A stretch of 64,000 nt of DNA from Malachius bipustulatus (taxonomy: Eukaryota > Arthropoda > Insecta > Coleoptera > Melyridae), in NCBI GenBank assembly GCA_910589415.1, contig OU342633.1:40058210-40122209 (forward strand). The letters run 5' to 3'. The notes under the pieces were generated by a model that was given only the letters and a program-made list of their open reading frames with translations, had not been told where the DNA came from and made no database searches. This document shows positions 1 to 9,854 of the stretch, one piece after another; position 1 is the first letter of the stretch, and each line of letters starts with the position of its first letter. A program made the position numbers and the translations under genes.

Positions 1-1029
1 CAGCAGAGTGTACCATAAGCTGCCTCCAAAGTTGTCTCCAGCATTTAGTAATATAGAATTAGGTCTTTTTGATAGTAAGTGAGTGGATGTTTCGTATAGT
101 CGTGAAAAACCACCGATGCAGCTTTCATTTTGGTTATTACAGGTTCCGGATAATTCATTAATTTCTTCAAATCTAAAATAACAGCTAAATTAGTAACATA
201 TTCTTCAGGTAGGTGGCTAGGAAAAATCTTCCACAGGTGTTTTTTTTTTGTGCCTTCATAACAAGAGTTAAGAGAAACAGAGGTGGTAAGAATAAGACAT
301 TTTTTAAATGCAATAAATTTTTGTATTCACAAAAAATTGAACAAGACAAATATAAAAACCTTTTTTTTTAAACGAAGTTTAAAAAGGTCAGATTGATATC
401 TATACATATTAACGTTGCTGCAAAGTTGAGCTATTTTTGCCGAAGAGGTCTAATAAATTCGAAACAAGAGGTCGGAGACCCATACAATATGACATCCATA
501 ATATTTGTATTTTTTAGAAGTTTTAGAAAAATAAATCATTTGAAACATTGTTTCGTACCACCTTCAGGTTCTTTAATAAGTTACAGGGACAATAAGCTAT
601 ATGAAACATTTTGTACATTTGACATGTGAAACTTTTCACACCATGACATCACTGACAGCAGTGACAGCAACAGCTGACACCATTAATTGTTTACATTCTT
701 TACATTGTTTACGTATTCTTTTGCATGAAAAGTGTAAAGAATATTTCATTACGCGTAAAAGCCCATTCCCGTCTATTCATAATAGGTGGCTCGACAAAAG
801 CGAATTTTTTTATGATTATTTTTTTATTAAAATTTAAAAACCATAAGAGCATCCATTCCGATTAAATACACGAAATAAAACATCGTCGCCAAGACTTTTC
901 TGGCACACTAGCGCTTAATTGGTGAATTTTTTGATGCCATAATCGTACAAACTCGGCCAATATCACCAAAGATGTGTCAAATTCCATCTTTAAGCTTATA
1001 AATTTTATTGTTACTGAAATGTTGAAATA

Positions 1030-1160
1030 TGCGTGAAACTGTACATAAAACTCCCCATTCCAAAGTCGCCTGGCGTGAGATCATACACGATCGCGGTCAG
1101 CAGTGTTTCCGGCGGGTTTATCTTCCTGGAACCACATATCTCCGGATCTATTCCAACCAG
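1030..1160 (-). pseudogene. Possible mariner-like transposase relic
   Basis: Read on the minus strand, about 1142-1083 gives GDMWFQEDKPAGNTADRDR. This resembles the MWFQQDGA..HTA block around the second catalytic Asp of mariner transposases. After a frame change, about 1090-1058 reads YDLTPGDFGMG, close to the DLTPLDFFLWG block carrying the third catalytic Asp. The roughly 30 residues that normally separate these blocks are missing and the frame is broken, so this would be an internally deleted dead copy. No terminal inverted repeats were found. The match rests on two short blocks, so confidence is low. Confidence 0.3.
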
Positions 1161-1269
1161 TGCATTCCACAAAAAATCCCTTATCACGATTCTGATTCTG
1201 CAGCCCTCTTCTTGATTCTGTCATATACAATTTTGCAAAACCACCGCGCTGCGCATGATCACCAGATTT

Positions 1270-3381
1270 GTTGAATTAACTGAATCTTATAATGATAGAA
1301 AGGAAGATCTTTTTTCAAAATCCTCTGTGAGTGTGATTCTTGCAATTATTGTCAAGTCATAAAGAATAAGAGATTCTGATTGTTCTGATTGACGACAACT
1401 TCACATATTCAATCTCAGACATGATTTTTTCCATGTCGTTGCTCACACAACATTTGCTCACACGATATAACTCACCATCTTGGGGGTTACTGTAACTAAT
1501 AATTTTTTGGGAGTTTTGTGTTTCCAATCATGCTAAAACAGTAGTTATGACTTCTTAAAGAAGATTCTTGAGTTCCCTTAATTAGGCCTCTATACTTAAA
1601 TCTTTCAAGACGATACTTCACGTAGAAGCACGTAGAAGAAGAGACTCTTACACTGGTACTGCGTAGGTATTCATAAAACTTTACGGCACAATTACAGCTC
1701 GCAAATAATTAACAAGTGGGATGGAGGTGCGTACATTTAATGGTATTAATTAAACGGAAAATGTTGGGTACGTAGTAAAGCTGATTAATTTTTTTGTGAA
1801 TGCGAGTGTTACGGTGATGTCTACTTCTTTGCTTACAATATGAATGAGTAGGTAATGAAAGATCTATGCACTTTTGCAAGATTGAACTTACCTGGCATGA
1901 AAATCATTGAAATGGATCAAAGATAAAGGAAAAAGTAGTTCCCTTTCTTTGCTTAATGCAATGCATAATTTAAATATCAACATAAACCAAATGTTAATAA
2001 GTAACATTTCCATCAATTTTTTTAAAACCGCAGAGAACTGTACTTCACACAACTGCAATGACTACTGAAAAATTTAGAGATGATTGAGTTTATTTAACAA
2101 ATTATTAAAATACGCTATCTAATCGTTTGTATACAAATAGATAAATTATTATAGTATAAACTTGGTTTGGTACTCATACCTAAGTACCTATAGAATAATA
2201 GTAAATTACGTCATTATCTAAGAATAAATTACATTTTACTATTGTTATGCCACTCGAGGTCAAAGATTAATAATAACTATGGAACTAATTTGACTCTTCT
2301 CAAGAAGCTCAAATAAAGGTCATTTAGTATGAAATCTACTGGTATGTACATCAATAATAAAGTAATTAACCTCTTTTGCATCAGGATTGTATTGAAAATA
2401 TTATTATTTTTGTTTTAAAGAGAATTTATTGTAGCGGGTGCTGCAAAAAGGTTAGTTGACAGCACAGACTACTTCTTTTCTCAAAGTGAGATGATTTTTT
2501 ATTATTTTATCCATCTCATTTTTACTTCTGCTAGGTTGAGTTTTGTGATCGTCTAAGCTTTCCTCAAGTGTATTTAATAAAATTTGTGCATTTTTGATCG
2601 TCCAGTTATATTTCAGATGCTTTTGCTTTGAATTGACGTTCAGTTTTAACGATCTATCAGTCAAATTCCGGTTGCACAAACGTAATTAAAAATCTCATTT
2701 ATTCTGATTTTGAAATGCCCTGTATTATCAAAATATTAGTCCGATATTGCTGAGGTAAATTATTCCACTCTCTTTTAAAAGAGTTAATTACCGATAAAAA
2801 ATAAAACATCATTGGAAATATTCACTATATTTTCAAAATTTGCAATTTAAAATCAGTAATTATTATCTGACAGATCTTTAATTACCGTTTGAGCAACTGG
2901 CTCAAAGTGACATACCAAACAGCAAAGCTTTAACAGATTTGAAACTGTTCGGGGTGTTGTTTATGACATTTCCTTTTTGATCTTTGACAGAACTTGATTG
3001 AAATTTTTATAAAAACTTTAGCTAGAAATTTAGCGAAAGCTTTAAAATATTGAAGCATTGCAATTGAAATCTGATTTTTTTTTAAGAAATAAATAGAAAG
3101 CCCTAATAAAATTTGAACTGGATTGTCCGGAAGCTTTCGATCTATCTCCAAAAACTGTTCCTTATTATTCCTTCGGTCAAGAAGGAATGCGTGAGCAGGT
3201 ACATAAGCGATTCCTTCAAAAAGTTGTGTTAATGAGCAAACATATCAAAAATTCTGACGTTTCACTTTTGGGGAAATAAATGAAAATCCATTATTCAACC
3301 TCACACATTTTTCATCAATAATCGTCTAAAATAATCATCAGAGAAAGAAAGTGTAGCTCGAAAACGGTTGAGCATTCTAAT
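1270..3381. other. AT-rich stretch, nothing recognised
   Basis: I see no coding-like segment, RNA gene or clear repeat here. The short open frames are AT-rich and without recognisable domains. The stretch holds A/T runs and simple TA-rich sequence typical of intergenic or intronic insect DNA. Confidence 0.5.
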
Positions 3382-3528
3382 GCCCGTATTCACAAACGAT
3401 AATTTCCTAAATAATTACGTAATTATTTAAATGAGTGAGATGGAGATATGCAGTTTTTTTGCAATAGAATGAGATGGGGATAATTGATTACGTAATTATT
3501 TAGGAAATTATCGTTTGTGAATACGGGC
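3382..3528. mobile_element. 147-bp hairpin MITE
   Basis: The ends are perfect inverted repeats of about 42 bp. The left arm begins GCCCGTATTCACAAACG and the right arm is its reverse complement, ending at 3528. The centre (about 3430-3480) is unrelated AT-rich sequence with GAGATGG on both sides. There is no coding capacity, so this is a short non-autonomous DNA transposon. No unambiguous target-site duplication was found, so the superfamily is not assigned. Confidence 0.7.
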
Positions 3529-5544
3529 GTCAGAATAATTTATCTTTTATAAGAAAATTTTCTCCTGTGATGCACTGTTTTTGAGATATAAGTGGAAACC
3601 TTAGACTATATTAATAAATATGGACCAAGACATAAACACTGAAAAAGTGTTCCGACATCCCTCTCTCTCCAAACAAGACTGTTCAAAACAATGAATGCCA
3701 GATCAATAATGAAACTGGCACTTACAATGAAAGAACGCAACCTCTCCAGTGTAAATTGGTGGGCAATAAACATCGATGGATCCCTTATACCCGTTTTACT
3801 TTGCTACATCTGACAACGTGAATGTTTACATCCTGTCAGACCGTTTGTCATTACATATTATTATATTATATACATAAGCATTACATAATGCCATAATAAG
3901 AGTTCGTGTTTTTCAAACAGTTGTAAGTTCCTTGTTATTTATATTTTCAGCTCTAGCTTTCACTCGTTTTAAGCTTTAATAATTAATTTTTCAATAAAGT
4001 TAAAAAAAAGTGGTGAAAACGTGTTCTGTTTGTGAGAAAACTTCGAAAGAAGGTAAGTCTATCAGTTTCCTACGTAAGCAACGCAAAGCCGTCAATCAAA
4101 ACAAAGCATACATGGTCATGGGCGTAGCGTAGTGTAAGTGTTTTATCTTTTAATTTGTGAAAACAATTATTGTTTGACAGTTTTTTTTTTCATTTTCGAA
4201 AGCATACTGAATACCTACTGAATACTTTGAAAAATGCAACTTGGAAAAATTATTCCATTTAAATAAATAAAAAATACTGACTTTTTGAAAGTATATTACC
4301 TATTATTATTGTCAACCTCTAATTTGAGATAATTCAGAATATGGAGAGGGGGAATAATATTCAAACAATATCATCAAAGAATATGAAATAGAAGACTTTG
4401 ACCCGGTTGCACGAACGTTAAAAAAATTTCAGATTATTACTAATTTTAAGGTGCAAATTTTTAAAATGTGGTGAACTTTTTCCATGATCTTTCATTTTTT
4501 ATCGGCAATTAATTCTTCTAAAATTGAGACGAATTCACTCCCAGCAATATCAGAACAAAACTTTAGTAATACAGGACATTTTAAAATTAGTGATTAGGTA
4601 TCTGACATATTTTAAATTAGGTTCGTTTAATTTAATTTAATTTAACCTGAACTCAGAAATAATTAACGAAATTTCTGAACAAATTTTAATAGATTCTATC
4701 AGAATCATAAACAAACACATTTATTCCTAAAATTAATGTTCTTTAATAATTATTATTTATGTTACAATTTTTAATATTTATGTCATTTTTTTTGATTGAT
4801 CGTTATGCTGTGTATTAATGCAACCCAAGTTAAATGGGCAGTCCACTTTATTTAATAAAGTTTTTCTCTCTAGAATAAAATCAACTAAATATGTAAGAAA
4901 TTGAAAAAATATTTTAGGTACCTACTGATGTATATTGCTTTCCGACTTTCCTATCGATTTTTTATTTGCTAAATTGTTTTTTACCTTTTTGTACCTTTTA
5001 TTTTGTATAGGTAGGTATAAGTATATATTTTCTTAATTTAATATCTATTAGTATTCCCATAATTTATGTTTTTTGTAACAAAAACTGCCAATAAAATAAT
5101 AATATTATGAATATTATGATCATTATTATAATTTATGTAATTATTACATTTCCTATAACTGAACTCGAGCGCGCCACTGCCGTTGCGTTCTGTTTGTTTA
5201 CGTTTTACGTCGTTCCCCTTACCCCGCCAGAAACAGCATATGAGTGCGAGAAAGAATATCAACAAACCAAAACTGACTTTAAGCTAAGATAGGGAAGGGG
5301 CGGTCCATATTTATTAATATAGTCTAAGGTGGAAACCAAAAAATTGGAACCTTTCCTACCCCCTCCCCCTCCTGGCACACCACCTAGACTTCATGACTTT
5401 TGGTATGTTCAAACTCTAAGCACCCTGAACAAGTTTCGAAGGAATCGCTTTTACCTGCTCACGCACTCTATACCTCCTTTTGGGTCATTCGTTGACCGAA
5501 CTATACAAGGTGTTTGGTAACTGGACAGCCAAAATGACACTTCA
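3529..5544. other. AT-rich stretch, nothing recognised
   Basis: No gene or complete mobile element was recognised. The stretch contains A/T-rich simple sequence and a short GC-richer patch near 5160-5240 that includes one CTCGAGCGCG string of a dispersed motif. The segment 5329-5520 is open and proline-rich at its start, but nothing identifies it as coding. Confidence 0.4.
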
Positions 5545-5546
5545 TA

Positions 5547-6067
5547 CAGGGTGATTCATGAGTGACCTTACATAGACCAATGGTGATAAGCGGACTTCAA
5601 GGCGGGTCGAAAACCACAAAAGAAATTTTTTTTGTGTGATTGGTTAAGAAGTTACAGGGTGTTTTATGTCTCAGGTACAAAATTTTGATAGGCGATATTT
5701 CTGAAACGGCTGGAGATATTTTGTAGAAATTTACTAGGAATGGTGCATTCCGGAAACTCATCCAAACCGCATTCTGAGTTAATTAAAAATCCAGGACCGG
5801 ACTTGAAAATTTTTGCCCCCATGGTCTTTGTTGAAAAAGTTTATTTTCTGACCGTGCTACTGAAAAACTGTCATCGAATTTGAAAAGATAAGAAAAAACT
5901 CTATAGAAATCATTCCTCAATTTGAACGGCACACCCAAACCGTCTCGAAAAAAAAATGTCAAAGTAAAACTTCTGAGTAAATTATCGTTTTCGAGCAGAC
6001 ATATTTTACTTAATGTTCGTCTGAATTCCTTCAAATTTATTTTTTGACTTGTTTCTGTGGGAAAAAT
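5547..6067. repeat. Left 521-bp terminal inverted repeat
   Basis: This is the reverse complement of 7196-7716 with few mismatches. It begins CAGGGTGATTCATGAG after the TA target site and ends at the GGGAAAAAT next to the transposase C-terminal end. An open frame in it (5783-6034, minus) recurs in the other arm and is not treated as a gene. Confidence 0.9.
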
Positions 6068-6109
6068 CTCAGTGTAAATTAAATTTTATCAATATTAATG
6101 TTATAAACG

Positions 6110-7130
6110 GTTCTCAAAATGTCCTTTACCAACTTCAATACATTTCCTGCAGCGTTTCCATAAATTTTGGTTTGCTTTTTGAATTATTTGCCTGTTGTTT
6201 CTAATTTCATCAGCAACTACCAGTATTCGCGTCCTGAGCTCCTCTCTGGTACTTACTTCCGTTTTTTAGACTTCCTGCTTCATATGGCCCCATGGGTAAT
6301 AGTCTAAAGCAGTGAGGTTGGGAGACCTAGGTGGTCAGGAATGAGGGCCGCCGCGCCCGAACCAACGATTGGGGTACTCATTGTGGAGATGCTCTCTGAC
6401 TTGTCGAGAAAAATGCGGTGGTGCCCCATCTTGCTGGGAGGAAAGAGCACGCGTGTTCACGTTCGCCTCTGCAAGCAAGCCGGGCAAAATGACTTGTGGG
6501 AAAAGTAAATAAATTTCCCCCGTAAGCCGCCCAGCAAAAAAATGGGGTCCTATTAGGGTATCATTTGCAATGCCACACTACACATTTATAGAAAATTTGT
6601 TGCGAGTTCTTCTGAATAACAGAGCGCGGATTTTCATATGCCCATAGGTGGGAGTTTTTTTTATTCGTTACACCATCCCGTGAATTGAGCTTCGATCAGT
6701 ACACAAAATTCTACGCAGTCCATTCAATGGAACTTCATTGAATGGTTGAAGCCTCTGTACGCTTTGTACGTGACAGGGATGGCATCCGCTCTTCTTTTTT
6801 TCAAAGTTCGCCATACTCTTGATTGAGAAATGCTCAGTGCTTTCCCAATTCTTCGCGTACTTGTACTTGGATTTACTGCCACCATCTCCACGATGTTTTG
6901 ATGGCTCAGATTTTCCAATTGAGGTTCAGCATTCCTTTGAACTTAGGGAAATATGCCGTGGTTTCGAGAAAATTGGAAAACAGACGCGAAACGTTACATG
7001 GGCCGGTGTTCTTCGATTGTGATCTTCTATGGTATTCTCTCACAGCTGCTCTTGAATTTCCATTGCGGAAACCATACACAAACATAATGTCTGGTATTCG
7101 TTATTAGTGAAATGATTTGTGATTATTAGT
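6110..7130 (-). pseudogene. DD41D mariner-like transposase, frameshifted
   Basis: The enzyme would have cut and joined the element's TIR ends at TA sites. The coding track spans about 340 codons, near full length for the family. At the N-terminus, reading down from about 7125, a DUF4817-like block contains GNSRAAVREYHRRSQSKN. A helix-turn-helix segment follows at 6918-6724 with NPSTSTRRIGKALSISQSRV. The catalytic core includes LCTD (first Asp), NDTLIGPHFFAGRLTGEIYL, QQDGAPPHFSRQVREHL (second Asp, codon 6430-6428) and PNLTALDYYPWGHMK (third Asp, codon 6304-6302). Exactly 41 codons separate the second and third Asp, giving a DD41D signature. All three Asp are visible, but the reading frame shifts several times and has internal stops, so no functional protein is expected. 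Confidence 0.85.
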
Positions 7131-7195
7131 GAAATCGGAAAATTTTGTAGTTGACACCTGATTTCCCAGTAATAAAGCTTGGCCTTCTGTCCAAC

Positions 7196-7716
7196 ATTTT
7201 TCCCACAGAAACAAGTCAAAAAATAAATTTGAAGGAATTCAGACGAACATTAAGTAAAATAAGTCTGCTCGAAAACGATAATTTACTGAGAAGTTTTACT
7301 TTGACATTTTTTTTTCGAGACGGTTTGGGTGTGCCGTTCAAATTGAGGAATGATTTCTATAGAGTTTTTTCTTATCTTTTCAAATTCGATGACAGTTTTT
7401 CAGTAGCACGGTCAGAAAATAAACTTTTTCAACAAAGACCATGGGGGCAAAAATTTTCAAGTCCGGTCCTGGATTTTTAATTAACTCAGAATGCGGTTTG
7501 GATGAGTTTCCGGAATGCACCATTCCTAGTAAATTTCTACAAAATATCTCCAGCCGTTTCAGAAATATCGCCTATCAAAATTTTGTACTTGAGACATAAA
7601 ACACCCTGTAACTTCTTAACCAATCACACAAAAAAAATTTCTTTTGTGGTTTTCGACCCGCCTTGAAGTCCGCTTATCACCATTGGTCTATGTAAGGTCA
7701 CTCATGAATCACCCTG
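7196..7716. repeat. Right 521-bp terminal inverted repeat
   Basis: This is the partner of 5547-6067 in inverted orientation. It ends ACTCATGAATCACCCTG directly before TA. The 7151-7480 plus frame is the mirror copy of the open frame in the left arm and is best explained by the repeat. Confidence 0.9.
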
Positions 7717-7819
7717 TATATAAAATCGCATTTCAATCATAAATGAGAGAATAACTCTATTCAAGATGAAGCAACGTTTAGGAAATATTTCAAAAAAGCT
7801 ATGGCTGCTAAAAAATATA

Positions 7820-8650
7820 CAGGGCGTTAACTACCTACCAAAAAATAAAATATAAAGGAGGTGATTCGACCACTTATTCCAAGAAAAAAGTTCCTATTAA
7901 CATAATGGCTCCGCAAATGTTCCGTTTTCGAGATACAGGGTGTTAAAAAACATGTTTTTTCTTCATTTTTCTGCCATATCTCAAGAACCGTTAAGGCTAC
8001 AGGCTCCAGTTTTTTTAATAATAGCTTTTTTTAATTAGGTTCAAAAGAAAGGTTTTGGGATATTTCAGTGGTGGAGATTTTAGGGTTGCGTAAAAGTTTT
8101 ACGCCCCTCTGAAAATTAGCGTTTTGACATCAAATTCTAAAGCACCGATGTTTTTTCCACAAAGAAGGTACTCTTGGTCAAAATCTGTAGGAGGCACAGT
8201 TTTCGAAAAAATAACTTTTTTTTTTCATATTGAATTTTGTACGTTTTTGATAATAAAATGCCGTTTTCTTTTACCTAACTTCAGTTCTATTGAACGTTGC
8301 TTGAACTTGTATTGAACAAGCGACCCTTATGCTTCAAAAGATATAAATTCTCGAAAATGACACTGTAGGGGGTGGAAACGGATTTTTCGATTTACAACAA
8401 AACGGTCAATCGCGGTTGGGGGGGGGAGGAAAATGAAAAATGGACTGGACAAAAGTTGTAACTTTTCAGTTGCTGTACAATACCTACGCATGTTTTAATT
8501 TTTTTTGGCATGCTTGGTATGAATTCAAAAGGGCTCCAAAATTCGACCGGCGTTAATATTTTGGAAAATGAATTCAAGGCATTCAAGGCAGAAAAATTAA
8601 GAAACATTAAAATTCACGGTACATTTCCAAAATTTATGGGTCCCCCTATT
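7820..8650. repeat. Unpaired CAGGG-type repeat fragments
   Basis: TA-CAGGGCGTTAAC at 7818 and TA-CAGGGTGTTAAAA at 7934 look like left ends of TA-flanked MITEs, like the two complete elements on either side. I found no matching inverted right ends before 8866. The intervening text, with repeated pleas such as TCTCAAGAACCG and TTCGAAAAAATAAC, resembles MITE interior sequence. The fragments are probably solo ends or truncated copies. Confidence 0.35.
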
Positions 8651-8866
8651 TCTTGAGTAACGTAACTGCGCAGCGTTTCTTATTGGAAGCCTTTTTTTAT
8701 AATGGGAAAAACTATAGTGAAATTCTGACTTCTTACCTGGCCCTGTGTGATGTTATTTATCCCGGTCCTTGTTTGTGATGGATTTTTATCACTTTACTCT
8801 CGAGCAATAGCTTTTATATTTCCCTTGCTCTCCTTTGTGAGGGGTAATAGGCAGGACAAGCGTCTA

Positions 8867-9852
8867 CAGGGTGCACCATGTATCCTTCTCTATATTGCTA
8901 TCTCCTGAACGCTAAGAGATACAGGGTCGGTTAAATTAGAGAAAAGATGCGTAGTTTTGTGGCCATCTCGAATTCGTCAAAACATGCAAGATATCTGTGA
9001 CCGTTCCTGAAATATCCTGAAAAAACTGAAAAATCGATATTTCTTATTTTCCTCATATCTTTTTTATTATTGGAAATTAATAAATAATTTTTTGTAGGCT
9101 TACATAAGCCGTTAAGAGCTATCCATCTGATATTTCAAAAATTTTCAAGGCCTACTAGATCCAAGACTTTTCACAGTCAACTTTCGTTTTTCTTATGGCG
9201 GCCATATTATTTTTTTTATGTCGTTCGATATGAAAAAAATAATGGAAACCAGAAATTGATAAACGCCAAAAAAAAATTTTTTTTAATTTTTTATTCTTCT
9301 TTTTTCAAAGAAAAACCAAAAAAAAATCGTCGAAAAACGTCAACATTTGTAAAATACGCCGAAATAGTGCTTGCCTTATTGTTTTTTAATTTATCTATGA
9401 AATTCGGTCTAAAAATGTGTCTTTTTTGTAAAGAAAAAAGAAGAATAAAAAAATTTTTTTTTTTTTAAGAACAATTTTTAGTTTTTATGATTTTTTTTAT
9501 ATCGAACAACATAAAAAAATACTATGGTGGCCATAAGAAAAACGAAAGTTGACTATGAAAATTCTGGGATCTAGTCGGCTTTGAAAATTTTTGAAATGTC
9601 AGATGGGTAGCTCTTGTCGACTTATGTGGGCCCACAAAAAATTATTCATTAATCTCCAATAATAAAAAAGATATGGCAAAAATAAGAAATCTCGATTTTT
9701 CAGTTTTTTCAGGATACGGTCACAGATATCTTGTATGTCTCGACGGAATCGAGATGGCCACAAAATTGCGCTCGTTTGGATTTGTTTAACCGACCCTGTA
9801 TCTGTTAGCGTTAGGAGATAGCAATATAGAGAAGGATACATGGTGCACCCTG
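8867..9852. mobile_element. 986-bp foldback MITE
   Basis: The element begins CAGGGTGCACCATGTATCC and ends with the inverted copy, with TA on each side (8865-8866 and 9853-9854). The arms run inward for about 370 bp (to about 9235 and from about 9490), diverged by scattered substitutions. Only an A/T-homopolymer-rich core of about 250 bp separates them, so the transcript would fold into one long hairpin. No transposase is encoded; the lysine- and phenylalanine-rich open frame at 9256-9468 is poly-A/T sequence. It shares the CAGGGTG start and TA target with the autonomous-type element upstream. Confidence 0.85.
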
Positions 9853-9854
9853 TA

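Larger units (their letters stand above)
5547..7716 (-). mobile_element. Mariner-like element with 521-bp TIRs
   Basis: A 2170-bp element begins CAGGGTGATTCATGAGTGAC and ends with the reverse complement. It is flanked on both sides by TA (5545-5546 and 7717-7718), the target duplication of the Tc1/mariner superfamily. The terminal inverted repeats are 521 bp each (5547-6067 and 7196-7716) and nearly identical, which is long for this group. Between them, on the minus strand, lies a transposase gene of the DUF4817/Mos1-like type, now frameshifted. The similar arms and intact TA flanks suggest fairly recent insertion, although the transposase is dead. The equal-length ORFs in the two arms are copies of the repeat rather than genes. 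Confidence 0.9.

Noticed and set aside
1..1000. Overlapping 78-codon open frames near 393-837
   Set aside because: They have no recognisable domain and the local sequence is AT-rich with several T and A runs. Treated as chance.
5783..7480. Near-identical 83-codon open frames at 5783-6034 (minus) and 7151-7480 (plus) as a conserved gene pair
   Set aside because: They lie in the two inverted arms of one transposon. Their similarity follows from the terminal repeats, and the peptide has no domain.
9256..9468. Lys/Phe-rich small protein
   Set aside because: It is translated poly-A and poly-T in the core of a foldback MITE.
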